64,000 nucleotides of DNA from Neobacillus cucumis (GTDB lineage Bacteria; Bacillota; Bacilli; Bacillales_B; DSM-18226). How positions within the stretch are numbered: the first letter of the stretch is position 1; the number at the start of each line of letters is the position of its first letter. The notes under the pieces are model-generated. The model had not been told where the DNA came from, did no database searches, and saw nothing but the letters and a program-made list of their open reading frames with translations. Made by a program: the position numbers and the translations under genes. This document shows, piece by piece, positions 27,748-37,075 of this stretch. The stretch spans positions 62,001 through 126,000 of the forward strand of contig NZ_JAMBOH010000007.1 of the NCBI RefSeq assembly GCF_023715505.1, read 5' to 3'.

Positions 27748-28806
27748 ATGAAAAAATTTGTACTTACTTTATTGTTAGCCATGGTTGGGGTACTAGTTTT
27801 AGCAGCTTGTAATTCAAAAGAAACAACCAACAAGGAAAATGGAAATGTGGAAAAAGGTGTGAAAGAGACAAGTCTTGCACCATTAAGCAAACCAATAAAT
27901 ATTAAAATTGGCTACCCGACGCAAGGCGTTTCGCAATTACCATTATGGGTAGCAAAAGACACGGGGATCTTCAAAAAATATGGTGTGAACGCTGAATTAA
28001 TTTATATAGCCGGTTCGCCAAGAGTACAGGAAACGTTAAATGGCGGCGGTATTGACGTGGGAATTTCCGGAATTGAGGCGGCAGGCAATGCGAAGGCTGC
28101 TGGGATTGAATCCGTTACATTTACAGCATTAGCGAATAAGATCAAAGTTTTTATCTATGCGTCTAAAGACATCGATACGTCGAATATAAAAAAAGCAATC
28201 AAAGGAAAAACCATTATTGCAGGGCTCGAAGGCTCTTTATATGATTACCTGGCTCAATCTTACATAAAAGATTTAGGTCTTGATCCAAAGAAAGACGTGA
28301 AGTTTTTATATATGGGTGGAGAAGGCGACCGAACTGCCGCATTTATTAAAGGAGATGCAGACTTTTATTTAGTTGCGCCTCCTACCTCATTCAAAATGGA
28401 TGAAATGGGCTATTCAAAAATTTATGACTTTTCTAAACAAGACGTGCTAATCCCTGGTCTTGTTATGAAAAAGGACTATTACAATCAAAATCAAAAGGTA
28501 GCCGAAGTACTAGCTGGATCGTTAATTGAAGCCAATGCTTACATTAAAAACAATAAAGAAGAAACACTCAAAATCATTTCGAAATGGACAGGAATGGACG
28601 ACCCTGAATTAGTTAAGAAAACATACGAAGCAAATTTAGGTACAATCCCAGAGAGACCATATAGCACAGATAAAACCGTGCAGTTCTATCTTGATCATTC
28701 ACTTAATCCTGAAGTAAAAGCCATGAAACCTGCTGACCTTGTCGACAACTCCATTATCAAAAAGCTTGATGAGTCCGGCTTTATCGATGAGGTGTTCAAG
28801 AAATAA
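27748..28806 (+). CDS. ABC transporter substrate-binding lipoprotein (SsuA/NrtA/TauA family)
   Basis: Signal peptide with lipobox (LLLAMVGVLVLAAC) and a mature SBP_bac/NMT1-like domain of ~330 aa (IKIGYPTQGVSQLPLWVAKDTGIFKKYG). The ATG at 27748 has GGGGG 6 nt upstream; upstream in-frame ATGs at 27673 and 27742 are less likely. Extracytoplasmic, membrane anchored. Substrate unknown: family members bind sulfonates, nitrate, thiamine precursors or aromatic acids such as phthalate. Context with LysR and monooxygenase favours an aromatic compound. Confidence 0.87.
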   Translation: MKKFVLTLLLAMVGVLVLAACNSKETTNKENGNVEKGVKETSLAPLSKPINIKIGYPTQGVSQLPLWVAKDTGIFKKYGVNAELIYIAGSPRVQETLNGGGIDVGISGIEAAGNAKAAGIESVTFTALANKIKVFIYASKDIDTSNIKKAIKGKTIIAGLEGSLYDYLAQSYIKDLGLDPKKDVKFLYMGGEGDRTAAFIKGDADFYLVAPPTSFKMDEMGYSKIYDFSKQDVLIPGLVMKKDYYNQNQKVAEVLAGSLIEANAYIKNNKEETLKIISKWTGMDDPELVKKTYEANLGTIPERPYSTDKTVQFYLDHSLNPEVKAMKPADLVDNSIIKKLDESGFIDEVFKK

Positions 28807-28833
28807 GCAACGTATAGGAAGGAGCGAGGCCTT

Positions 28834-29619
28834 ATGTATACTACAAGCAAACTTCACTCAGAAAATGTGTATATAACCTATCCATTAAAGAATGGCGGCG
28901 AAGTGGCTGCGGTTGAAGACTTTAACCTCGTTGTTGAGGAAGGCGAATTTGTATGTATTGTTGGGCCCAGCGGCTGCGGTAAATCAACCGTTCTAGGCGC
29001 TGTGGCAGGATTTCAGGATATCAGTGATGGAAAATTATTTTTAGACGGAAAAGAAATTAAAGGGGCCGGACGAGATCGCGGTGTTGTATTCCAGCATGCG
29101 TCTCTTTTTCCATGGCGTACTGCACTCGATAATATTATCTATGGTTTAGAGGTAGCGGGTGTTCCTAAAAAGGAGCGTTACGAAAGGGGCCAAGAATTAT
29201 TAAAATTAGTTGGATTAGAGTCATTCGGCGATCACTATCCAAACCAATTATCCGGCGGTATGCAGCAGCGTGTCAATGTAGCCCGGGCATTAGCGATTGA
29301 ACCAAGCCTTATGTTATTAGATGAACCTTTTGGTGCCCTAGATGCACAAACAAGAGAATTTATGCAGCTGGAATTGTTGCGGATTTGGAAAGCGACGAAA
29401 CAAACGATCCTGTTTGTCACACATGACATTGCAGAAGCAGTCTACCTTTCTGATTATGTGATTGTCATGACAGCCCGTCCCGGAAGAGTATTACAGAAAG
29501 TTAAGATTGAGCTGCCTCGGCCTCGCCCATTAGAAATTAAACGGAGCCAGGATTTTATTGAATACGAAAAGTATATTTGGGATTTAATTGTAACGGAAAA
29601 GCAGAAAAATGTCGTATAA
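28834..29619 (+). CDS. ABC transporter ATP-binding protein (SsuB/TauB type)
   Basis: A 261-aa ATPase with Walker A GPSGCGKST, Q-loop (FQHASLFPW), signature LSGGMQQRV, Walker B LMLLDEPFGALD and switch THDIAEA. It lies 27 nt after the binding protein gene with GGAAGGAGCGAGG upstream. Energises uptake with the following permease. Confidence 0.93.
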   Translation: MYTTSKLHSENVYITYPLKNGGEVAAVEDFNLVVEEGEFVCIVGPSGCGKSTVLGAVAGFQDISDGKLFLDGKEIKGAGRDRGVVFQHASLFPWRTALDNIIYGLEVAGVPKKERYERGQELLKLVGLESFGDHYPNQLSGGMQQRVNVARALAIEPSLMLLDEPFGALDAQTREFMQLELLRIWKATKQTILFVTHDIAEAVYLSDYVIVMTARPGRVLQKVKIELPRPRPLEIKRSQDFIEYEKYIWDLIVTEKQKNVV

Positions 29620-29634
29620 TGGAGGACTTTTTAT

Positions 29635-30489
29635 ATGGAAAATTTAAAGAGTAATAAAGAGGAAATAGCCACCACATTAAATAACCCTATTACGTCTTTA
29701 CATGCAGAAAAAACGAAAAAGAAGACCTCATTTTATAATACATTTCTGTTTAGAAATATCGGTGCCATCTCATTTGTGACAGTGCTTATTCTGTGGGAGG
29801 TAATTTACAGATTAGGCATCATTAACCCGATCTTTTTAAGTTCACCTATACAAATCTTAAAAGTTGGCTACCAACTGATCGTAAACGGGATCCTGCTTGA
29901 AAACCTAGTCTTTACGCTTCGGAATTTCATTGTAGGGTTCGTTTTAGCAGCAACTATCGGGGTTTCGATCGGATTGGTTACGGGCTGGTATAAAACCGCA
30001 GGAAAAGCCTTTGATCCATTTTTAACAGCGATGCTGGGGACGCCGCGTATCGTACTACTGCCTTTAATTACATTATGGGTTGGCGTTGGCTTTACAAGTA
30101 AGGTGTTAGTCGTATTTCCTGCAGGTGTTTTCCCTATTATTCTCAATACGATGTCAGGTGTGCAAAACCTTGATCCCAATCTTACAAGAGTGGCTAAAGC
30201 GTTTGGCGCTTCACCTATTCAAACATTTGTTACAGTCGCTTTACCAGGAGCGCTGCCTCAAATTGTTTCTGGCTTACGTGTAGGAATAGGACAATCGTTA
30301 ATCGGGGTTATTGCTGCTGAAATGTTTGTTTCAACTGGTGGTATTGGTTATTTTGTTGCTCAATCTTCCGCTAACTTTAACATTGATCGCGTCTTTGTAG
30401 GGATTGTTGCTATTGTTATCGTAGGTATGTTAATTACTAACTCGATTAAATGGATTGAATCCTATTTATTAAAGCATCGGATAGACTAA
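29635..30489 (+). CDS. ABC transporter permease (SsuC/TauC type)
   Basis: A 284-aa inner-membrane permease with about six membrane helices and the BPD EAA loop (RVAKAFGASPIQTFVTVALPGALPQI). The N-terminal ~45 residues are polar and cytoplasmic. It begins 15 nt after the ATPase gene; a terminator follows. With the binding protein and ATPase it makes a complete importer. Confidence 0.92.
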   Translation: MENLKSNKEEIATTLNNPITSLHAEKTKKKTSFYNTFLFRNIGAISFVTVLILWEVIYRLGIINPIFLSSPIQILKVGYQLIVNGILLENLVFTLRNFIVGFVLAATIGVSIGLVTGWYKTAGKAFDPFLTAMLGTPRIVLLPLITLWVGVGFTSKVLVVFPAGVFPIILNTMSGVQNLDPNLTRVAKAFGASPIQTFVTVALPGALPQIVSGLRVGIGQSLIGVIAAEMFVSTGGIGYFVAQSSANFNIDRVFVGIVAIVIVGMLITNSIKWIESYLLKHRID

Positions 30490-30533
30490 GGAATAGCGCT
30501 AGAAAAAAGAGATACTGCCTGATCAAAAGGTAA

Positions 30534-30581
30534 CTAAAGCAAGGTTGGTCCGGGATGATACCCCGATCGACCTTTTCTTTA
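30534..30581. terminator. Bidirectional terminator between ABC permease and GNAT gene
   Basis: CTAAAG-CAAGGTTGGTCCGGG pairs with CCCGATCGACCTT-TTCTTTAG, leaving a GC-rich core, and T runs on either side. It separates the convergent ABC operon and the minus-strand acetyltransferase gene. Confidence 0.8.
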
Positions 30582-30582
30582 G

Positions 30583-31077
30583 TCATAACAATTTATATAG
30601 ATAGTATTCGTTAACAAATTTCCCATTGATTTTCAATGAATGAACTTTTTCTCCTTCTAAAACAAAACCCATATTTCTATATAAATTGAAAGCTTTAATG
30701 TTGTCTTTAATAACAGTTAGTTCTAATCTTGATACTTCATTTTCTTTCGCCCACTCGAAAATCCGCTTAAATAATTTAGTTGCTATACCCTGCCCTTGAA
30801 AATCTTCCAGAACACCTAAAACGAGATATGCAGAATGTTGATTTCGCAGTACATTTCCACTTAAGGCTACGATAAAACCCACAAGTTTGTTTTCAAATTC
30901 CGCCACAAAAATAATTGATTTATTTTCAGATAATATTTTTTCTATTAAGGTTCTTTGTTGTGCAACCGTTGTTTTTTTCTCGCCGGGTTCGTATAGCATA
31001 AAGCCTGACTCATCTACTTTTTTACTTAACTCTAAAAATTTTTCTGCATCTATTACTTCAATTGGTCTTATTATCAT
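30583..31077 (-). CDS. GNAT family N-acetyltransferase
   Basis: A ~164-aa GNAT fold with the acetyl-CoA motif LGVLEDFQGQGIATKLFKRI and the following LELTVIKDNIKAFNLYRNMGF. ATG at 31077 is chosen because GGGGGAA lies between it and the upstream ATG at 31092. RimI/YjcF-like; substrate unknown. It follows the SRPBCC gene closely (19 nt), suggesting co-transcription. Confidence 0.88.
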   Translation of the reverse strand: MIIRPIEVIDAEKFLELSKKVDESGFMLYEPGEKKTTVAQQRTLIEKILSENKSIIFVAEFENKLVGFIVALSGNVLRNQHSAYLVLGVLEDFQGQGIATKLFKRIFEWAKENEVSRLELTVIKDNIKAFNLYRNMGFVLEGEKVHSLKINGKFVNEYYLYKLL

Positions 31078-31095
31078 GAATTTTTCCCCCATATG

Positions 31096-31533
31096 CTAAT
31101 CTTTCACTAACCCTCCTCTTAGTTTAGAGATACCAAATTCGAGGTAGCCTTTTAGACAGCCCAACATAAAAACCCAGCCTTCTTTATTGTCTATTAACTG
31201 ACTTACAAAATCAGCATCGTTCTCATTGAATCCATCTTCAAGAATTTCAATGATGGTAGTAGAGTGATCTACCTCTTTTAATGTTATCGTTACTATGTGA
31301 CCTTCTCCATTTGCCCCCCACCGGAAAACAATTTTATTATTGGTCTCGATTTCGATTACTTCTAATTCCAATTCTGCATTGTACTCTTCGTATCTAACTG
31401 TAACAGTCTTGCCTTGCTCCCACCTTTCCGAGCTCGACGAGAACCAGAAATTTCCGATTTTCGTCGGGTCTACAAACGCCTCAAATACTTCATCTGTGGG
31501 TCTTAAAATCTTAAATTTTGTAAGATTGTTCAT
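31096..31533 (-). CDS. SRPBCC (AHSA1-like) ligand-binding protein
   Basis: A ~145-aa START-like protein: N-terminal ILRPTDEVFEAFVDPTKIGNFWF, middle VFRWGANGEGHIVTITL and C-terminal long helix GWVFMLGCLKGYLE, all typical of AHSA1/SRPBCC proteins. The ATG at 31533 has AAGGATG upstream. Function unknown; such proteins bind small hydrophobic ligands. Confidence 0.85.
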   Translation of the reverse strand: MNNLTKFKILRPTDEVFEAFVDPTKIGNFWFSSSSERWEQGKTVTVRYEEYNAELELEVIEIETNNKIVFRWGANGEGHIVTITLKEVDHSTTIIEILEDGFNENDADFVSQLIDNKEGWVFMLGCLKGYLEFGISKLRGGLVKD

Positions 31534-31670
31534 AATTATCATCCTTCTTTTTTCGTTTATTCTCTAATGATTGTACTGATTAGTTGGCTCTATACTTTTA
31601 TTACTAAGATTTATTTCGTACATATTGTCCTTTTATTAGCTATTCTTAGACAAGTTCATTCCATTAGAAG

Positions 31671-32079
31671 TCAAAATTCAACATAAAAAGGATGATGCTT
31701 CTCGTTTAAACAATACTCAATTCTTTGTCTGAAATTTTTCCAGGTTACCATTTCCAATGCTTGATTAATTGTAAAGAAACCCACTTCTAGACTTTCTGAG
31801 GAAGTGGTTGGCTCCCCTCCGATTGGTTTTCCCAAAAATAATGTATTACATATTGATTCCCTTACGTTTTGATAAATACCACAAAATTTTATCACTTCGA
31901 TATCTATTCCGCTTTCTTCCTTTGTTTCCCTGATTGCTGCTTCCTTTAAAGATTCTCCTACCTCAACCTGCCCCACCAGGCATTTCCCACCCTCTTCGCG
32001 GACCTTTAATTAACAAGATTTCTTTTTTCTCATTAAGTACGATAGTTGCTGCTGAAACAATATGTTTTGGTATTGGCAT
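31671..32079 (-). pseudogene. NUDIX hydrolase gene interrupted by a frameshift
   Basis: Starting at ATG 32079 (GAGGT upstream), 32 codons encode a NUDIX N-terminus ending RRGWEMPGG, then the frame meets a stop. The other frame continues with QVEVGESLKEAAIRETKEE (the NUDIX box GX5EX7REUXEEXGU) to 31671. Removing one G from the GGGG at 31974-31971 (CCCC on the plus strand) joins GWEMPGG to QVEVGE. The frameshift is real or a homopolymer sequencing error; the rest of the ~135-aa gene is intact. Confidence 0.85.
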
Positions 32080-32259
32080 AACTCGACCTCACATTAAAAT
32101 AAGATTATTTATTAAATTCGATGTGTCTTTCCTTCCACCTTCTTTAGCCTATGAAAAAGTCTAATTCATTAAAAAGAGCTGGGCAGTTCCTATGGGGAGT
32201 TCTTTTATAGTACCTTTAACGATAATTATTAGATATTGAAGAGTTTAGGAGGGGAAATT

Positions 32260-33228
32260 ATGAGGGCTATCGTTTATAACGAATATGGACCGCCTGAAGT
32301 TCTTAAATTAACAGAGGTGGAAAAACCTGTACCACTGGACAATCAAGTACTAGTAAAAATTCATGCAGCATCCGTAAATTATGGCAACCTGGTTCTTTTG
32401 AAAGGTGAACCGTTCTTAGCCCGCTTTGCTTTTGGTCTATTAAAACCAAAATACTCCATCCCTGGTGGTGATATTGCAGGGCGGGTTGAAGATGTTGGCA
32501 AAAAAGTGAAGCATTTTCAACCTGGAGATGAAGTGTTTGGCGACTTATCCGGGTGTGGATGGGCTGGTTTTGCCGAGTATGTATCTGTACCTGAAAAAGC
32601 ATTAGCACTAAAACCAGGGAATTTGTCCTTTGAGGAAGCTGCTGCGGTACCAATGGCGGGGGTCACAGCGTTGCAGAGTCTGCGGGATAAAGGTAAAATT
32701 CAGCCCGGGCAGAAGGTACTGATTAATGGTGCCTCTGGCGGCGTCGGAACGTTTGCCGTACAGATCGCCAAGGCACTCGGTGCTGAGGTAACAGGTGTGT
32801 GCAGTACGAGAAATTTAGATATTCTTGAGTCAATTGGGGCAGACCATTGTCTTGATTATGCAAAGGAGAGCTTTACTCAAAGGAGAGAGCGTTATGACTT
32901 GATTCTTGGTGTTAACGGTGGTCTTTCGCTTTCAGATTATAAACGTGTTTTAAATCCCAATGGTATTTTTGTTCACGTCGGAGGTTCCAGCTCTCAAATG
33001 TTTCAAGCCATGGCACTTGGACCTTTGATTTCTATTTTTGGGAGTAAGAAAATAGGAAGCTTTTTACAAAGGGCAAACCAACAAGATCTAATTTATATAA
33101 AGGAACTGGTTGAAGCTGGCAAGGTAAAACCAGTCATTGATAGATGTTATAAGTTGAGCGAAGTGCCGGATGCCTTTAGGTATTTTGAAGAGGGGCACAC
33201 ACAAGGAAAAGTTGTCATTACGATTTGA
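32260..33228 (+). CDS. Medium-chain NAD(P)H dehydrogenase/reductase, quinone oxidoreductase-like
   Basis: A 322-aa MDR protein: GroES-like N-domain (residues ~1-120) and Rossmann domain with GASGGVGTFAVQIAKALGAEV. The structural zinc cysteine cluster of alcohol dehydrogenases is absent, so a quinone/enone reductase type is likely. ATG at 32260 has GGAGGGG upstream; an ATG at 32236 is rejected for the same reason. It stands alone on the plus strand. Confidence 0.87.
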   Translation: MRAIVYNEYGPPEVLKLTEVEKPVPLDNQVLVKIHAASVNYGNLVLLKGEPFLARFAFGLLKPKYSIPGGDIAGRVEDVGKKVKHFQPGDEVFGDLSGCGWAGFAEYVSVPEKALALKPGNLSFEEAAAVPMAGVTALQSLRDKGKIQPGQKVLINGASGGVGTFAVQIAKALGAEVTGVCSTRNLDILESIGADHCLDYAKESFTQRRERYDLILGVNGGLSLSDYKRVLNPNGIFVHVGGSSSQMFQAMALGPLISIFGSKKIGSFLQRANQQDLIYIKELVEAGKVKPVIDRCYKLSEVPDAFRYFEEGHTQGKVVITI

Positions 33229-33436
33229 AAAAGCGTCAAAATACAAATAAGTTTTACATTCGGACTATCATCGGTAACTTCCTGCTACTCCTTTCCGAAT
33301 TGCCAGAATCATTTAAAGGTTGCACATAAGCCTGTTAGAAAATTTGTGAGCTTTTTGTTAACTATTGCAATAATCATATTTTCTGCAAAGTTTCCCTGTA
33401 ATCTAGAATAGAAATTAGATTACGAGGAGGATACTT

Positions 33437-33557
33437 ATGAAAAAATTCATTGTAACTCGCTTTTGCATCAACAATGGCTTTAGGAACTTCCGTTTTGCAG
33501 CAGGGGTGGCTGACTGTGGATAAAGGAAAATGTGCCACAATCTGCATCTGTCCCTAG
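33437..33557 (+). pseudogene. Remnant of a small exported protein gene
   Basis: ATG at 33437 follows GAGGAGG and encodes MKKFIVT, then the frame drifts. Shifting at about codon 8 restores a signal-peptide-like sequence (LAFASTMALGTSVL) followed by ~20 residues with several cysteines to a TAG at 33555. A hydrophobic signal split across two frames points to a decayed secreted protein. A perfect inverted repeat GTAATCTA/TAGATTAC (33398-33423) lies just before the ribosome site. The remaining gap (33229-33397, 33558-33731) has no gene. Confidence 0.5.
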
Positions 33558-33731
33558 TATCGACCCCACCTACGGCATATACATAAATTGGTTAATTTTA
33601 GTATTATGCCCAATTTATCTGTCCGTAGTTTAGTCTAACATCAGGATAGGCCTAACTTTTGCTTTTACGAGCAAAAACAACAAAAAGGCACCCGGATTGG
33701 CTCATCCAAATGTCTTTTGTCTACAATCTGA

Positions 33732-33767
33732 GGCGAAAAACAGTAGTTTTTCGCCTTTAATCTTTTT
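33732..33767 (+). terminator. Rho-independent terminator
   Basis: GGCGAAAAAC (33732-33741) pairs perfectly with GTTTTTCGCC (33746-33755) over an AGTA loop, followed by TTTAATCTTTTTT. A second imperfect hairpin at ~33682-33716 has a T-rich tail on the minus strand and may end the glucokinase transcript. Confidence 0.75.
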
Positions 33768-33792
33768 TGAATTAGAAAAAAACTATTGTACA

Positions 33793-34776
33793 TTATTGAA
33801 GTACTAACTTATTAATTAGCTTCTCTTTCGCCAGCCAAGCTCCTCCAATGACCCCTGCGTTATTGCCTAGTGTGGCAATAACAATCTTGACACCATGTGC
33901 AACTCTCGGAAAAGCGAATTGAATAAATTCCTCTTTCAGAGGTTTCAGCAATGTATCACCAGCTTTTGAGACTCCGCCTCCAATAACGATTTTTTCAGGA
34001 TTTAAGCCATTGGCTAAATTAGCAAGGGCCAATCCTAAATGGTAGGCAACCTCACCTATGACTCTGTTGGCGAGTTCATCCCCTTCGTTTGCAGCGTCAA
34101 AAACACGCTTGGCAGACAGGGGCTGTCCATCATAATAATCTCGTAATATACTAGTCTCGTTGGTAAAAGCTAATTCCTCTATTGCCAAACGGACAACTCC
34201 TGTTGCGGATGCTACCGTTTCCAGACATCCTGATTTCCCACAATTACAAGGTGAACCATCTTTAGGAACGGATGTTATATGACCTATTTCACCACCGGCT
34301 CCATTTACACCATTCACAACCTCCCCATTGACGATAATTCCACCTCCTACACCTGTGCCTAATGTGACACAGATTAAGTTTTTAGCACTCTTGCCGGCAC
34401 CTTTCCACATTTCACCGATTGCAGCAATATTAGCATCATTGTCCACAACAACCGGAAGGGATGTTTCCCTCTCAAGAATGGTTTGTAAAAGGAATCGTTC
34501 CCAGCCTAGGTTAACCGCCACTTCAACGGAACCATCCTCCGAATTCACAGGGCCCGGCGCACCGATTCCGATTCCGACTAACTGATTTTTTGTTTGATTT
34601 AATTCTTCTAACTTTTGATCAATCGATCTTGCAATCGATGCAGGTATGTGTTTGCCCTTATTAATTATATCAGTATCGATCTCCCAGCTATAAATTATGT
34701 CACCCTGCAAACTGATAAAAGCCATTTTAATCGTGGTCCCGCCTATATCAACACCAACTAACCATCTTTCTTCCAT
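33793..34776 (-). CDS. glcK: ROK family glucokinase
   Basis: Phosphorylates glucose with ATP in the cytoplasm. Phosphate motif VGVDIGGTTIK, catalytic aspartate in VVDNDANIAA, and the ROK zinc motif GxxCxCGxxGCxE as CNCGKSGCLETVAS. Length 327 fits Bacillus GlcK (~321). ATG at 34776 with AAGG upstream. It lies next to the sugar/inositol-type genes but is separated by a terminator. Confidence 0.92.
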   Translation of the reverse strand: MEERWLVGVDIGGTTIKMAFISLQGDIIYSWEIDTDIINKGKHIPASIARSIDQKLEELNQTKNQLVGIGIGAPGPVNSEDGSVEVAVNLGWERFLLQTILERETSLPVVVDNDANIAAIGEMWKGAGKSAKNLICVTLGTGVGGGIIVNGEVVNGVNGAGGEIGHITSVPKDGSPCNCGKSGCLETVASATGVVRLAIEELAFTNETSILRDYYDGQPLSAKRVFDAANEGDELANRVIGEVAYHLGLALANLANGLNPEKIVIGGGVSKAGDTLLKPLKEEFIQFAFPRVAHGVKIVIATLGNNAGVIGGAWLAKEKLINKLVLQ

Positions 34777-34827
34777 AACCTTTCACTCATTCCTTCCTGT
34801 TTTCCCACTCCGAAAAGCGCCACTTTT

Positions 34828-34861
34828 ACAAAAGAGGCTCCTCGATTGAGAAGCCTCTTGT
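34828..34861 (-). terminator. Stem-loop after the Gfo/Idh/MocA gene unit
   Basis: ACAAAAGAGGCTCCTC pairs with GAGAAGCCTCTTGT around ATT; on the minus strand a short TTTTGT tail follows. It likely ends the minus-strand unit starting near 37 kb. Confidence 0.6.
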
Positions 34862-34865
34862 TAAG

Positions 34866-34920
34866 TTTGAGAATTGTCTAGCTCCAACGCCCAGTGACTA
34901 ACGGGCGCTTCTGCCTTTCT
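34866..34920. repeat. Short dispersed Bacillus repeat (TTGTCTAGCTCCA family)
   Basis: GAGAATTGTCTAGCTCCAACGCCC followed by GGGCGCTTCT forms a stem CGCCC/GGGCG. This resembles the beginning and end of the frequent 'TTGTCTAGCTCCAGCGCC...' intergenic repeat seen across Bacillaceae genomes (recalled, not searched). Here it is a short version directly after a gene end. Confidence 0.5.
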
Positions 34921-34922
34921 CA

Positions 34923-36110
34923 TTATTTTACAGCCGCAGCTGTTTTTTCAAGATTAACCCATTGTCCTTTTTCAGCGGATTCAAGGATTGCATCTGCAAT
35001 TAATTCAATCTGGTAGCCATCATTGAAGTTAGGTGAGAATTCAGTACCCTCACTGATTGCTTTAAAGAAATCATATGTTTCAATGATCTTTGTTTCGCCG
35101 TAACCAATACCTAGAGCCGGAATTGGCCATAATCCTTCGCCGTAAGGAGTAGCAGGTCCTGTATAAACGGTTCTGAAGCCTTTTGCATCACTTGGATCAT
35201 CTGCGAAGCAAACTTGAAGCTCGTCACGGCGCTCATAGTTAAAGTATAAAGAACCATTTTCACCATGAATTTCAAAAGTTAGGAAGTTGTTGCGGCCATG
35301 TGCATTACGTGTTGCTTCAATCGTTCCGATTGCACCATTATCAAACTTAACCATCGTAATAAATTCATCATCCACGTCTACAGCTGCTTTAGGTACATCG
35401 TTGCCACCGGCTTTTACTGTACCTAACTTGTCAATGCCGCCAGTTTGAATCGGTCTTTCAGGAATCCATGTTTTTGTGATCGCATTTACATCTGTGATTT
35501 CGCCAACAAGGTAACGAGCATAATCAACTACGTGTGTACCAATATCACCTAGAGCACCTGACCCAGCGATTTTCTTTTGGAAACGCCATGATAATGGAGA
35601 GTTCGGATCAGCTGACCAGTCTTGTAAGTACGTTCCACGGAAGCTTAGAACTTTACCAATTCTTCCTTCTTCAATATATTTTTTCGCAAGCGCAACAGCT
35701 GGTGTTCTCCTGTAGTTAAAAGCAACCGCGTGTTTTACACCTGCTGCTTTTACTGCTTCTAACATTTCTTTCGCTTGTTCAGCACCTAATGCTAATGGCT
35801 TTTCACAGATAATATGCTTTCCAGCTTTTGCAGCTGCAATCGCAATCTCTGCGTGAGTATTATTTGGAGTTACGATATCAATCACATCGATTTCTGGATT
35901 GTTAACAACTTCTCTCCAATCGGTAGCATAGTTGTCAAAGCCTAATCTTGCTGCCGCATCTTTAGCCAATCCTTCGTTAACGTCAACTACTGTATGGCGA
36001 TGAGGAATTGCTGGTGCTGGCCAGAAAAACATTGGCATTCCTGCATATGCAAGTGAATGCGCCTTACCCATAAATCCTCCGCCGATCATACCTACGTTTA
36101 ATTTTTTCAT
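34923..36110 (-). CDS. Gfo/Idh/MocA family NAD(P)-dependent sugar/inositol dehydrogenase
   Basis: A 395-aa two-domain oxidoreductase: Rossmann domain with VGMIGGGFMGKAHSLAY, the EKPLAL motif (catalytic lysine) near 100, and the C-terminal domain with IGTHVVDYARYLVG (HxxD-type catalytic motif). Oxidises a sugar or cyclitol hydroxyl. It is preceded by a TIM-barrel epimerase gene under the LacI-operator cluster at ~37.1-37.3 kb, a pairing common in inositol and 3-keto-sugar pathways. Start ATG with GGAGGA upstream. Confidence 0.9.
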   Translation of the reverse strand: MKKLNVGMIGGGFMGKAHSLAYAGMPMFFWPAPAIPHRHTVVDVNEGLAKDAAARLGFDNYATDWREVVNNPEIDVIDIVTPNNTHAEIAIAAAKAGKHIICEKPLALGAEQAKEMLEAVKAAGVKHAVAFNYRRTPAVALAKKYIEEGRIGKVLSFRGTYLQDWSADPNSPLSWRFQKKIAGSGALGDIGTHVVDYARYLVGEITDVNAITKTWIPERPIQTGGIDKLGTVKAGGNDVPKAAVDVDDEFITMVKFDNGAIGTIEATRNAHGRNNFLTFEIHGENGSLYFNYERRDELQVCFADDPSDAKGFRTVYTGPATPYGEGLWPIPALGIGYGETKIIETYDFFKAISEGTEFSPNFNDGYQIELIADAILESAEKGQWVNLEKTAAAVK

Positions 36111-36176
36111 TTTAGTATCCTCCCACTATTATCTTCTTATTTTTTAAAAGTTTGATATTCCTAATGGATGAAACGT

Positions 36177-36998
36177 TTATGCTTGATTTACTTTATCAAA
36201 TTGATTTAAATAGCCGCGGCTGATTTTAGCCCCTTGTTTTGGATCTGGGTAGCTGTCTAACTCAACCGTAATCCAGCCATCATAGTTTGCCTCTTCTAAT
36301 GCTTTAACCATTTCATCAAATTTTTGATGCCCTTCACCTAATGGTAAAAAATCTCCATTGGCATAATCTTTGAAATGCACATACTTGATACGATCCACAT
36401 ATTTTCTGATGACAGCCACAGGATCTCCACCGCCTGCTTCGATATGAGCTGTGTCTGGGCAAAGATTAATTTTTGTTAATGGCATTAATTTATCCAGTTG
36501 TTCAGGAGCCTGAACATTCGTTCCTAAATGAGGGTGATAACTTGCAACAAGATTATATTTTTCAGCAATTTCTACTACTTTATTAAGCGCATTACCAAGA
36601 GCTGTATAATCACTTTCAAGAATCCCGTTTGCACGTACTGCTCCGCCGCCGATCACAAGATGCTCTGCACCTACTTCAGATGCGAATGCCGCTACACTTT
36701 CGATTTTTATTAATTCTTCTTCTAAAATATCAGGGAAAATAAAGTTCCCTCCTGTATAAACACCAACCAAAGTTAAAGAATGCTCGTTCATCAATTTTAA
36801 AAACTCATCTTTTTTATCTTTGTATTCCATCAAGTTGCCATCGAAGATTTCAAAGCCATCATAGCCAGCTTCGGAAATATCCTTTAATGCCTCTTCTGTT
36901 GATCCGTAAGCAAGGTAGTAAGAATCCTTAACAGAAGTAACACCCGCTGGATGACCAACTACGCCGCCCCAAGTATTTGTTTGATAACCTAATTTCAT
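36177..36998 (-). CDS. Sugar phosphate isomerase/epimerase (xylose isomerase-like TIM barrel)
   Basis: A 273-aa AP-endonuclease-2/IolE-IolI type barrel: KLGYQTNTWGG at the N-terminus, SYHPHLGTN, LCPDTAHIEAGG, YVHFKDYA and the final VELDSYPDP with metal-binding Glu/Asp/His residues. Start at 36998 has GGAGG upstream; the frame is open 49 codons further upstream across operator sequence, and those starts are rejected. First gene of a unit with the MocA-type dehydrogenase. Confidence 0.88.
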   Translation of the reverse strand: MKLGYQTNTWGGVVGHPAGVTSVKDSYYLAYGSTEEALKDISEAGYDGFEIFDGNLMEYKDKKDEFLKLMNEHSLTLVGVYTGGNFIFPDILEEELIKIESVAAFASEVGAEHLVIGGGAVRANGILESDYTALGNALNKVVEIAEKYNLVASYHPHLGTNVQAPEQLDKLMPLTKINLCPDTAHIEAGGGDPVAVIRKYVDRIKYVHFKDYANGDFLPLGEGHQKFDEMVKALEEANYDGWITVELDSYPDPKQGAKISRGYLNQFDKVNQA

Positions 36999-37075
36999 GT
37001 GATTACCTCCATATGTGTTGGATTTAGTGTGCCATAATTCATCATAGAAAATCCGAAGCAAACTCACCTCCAAAA

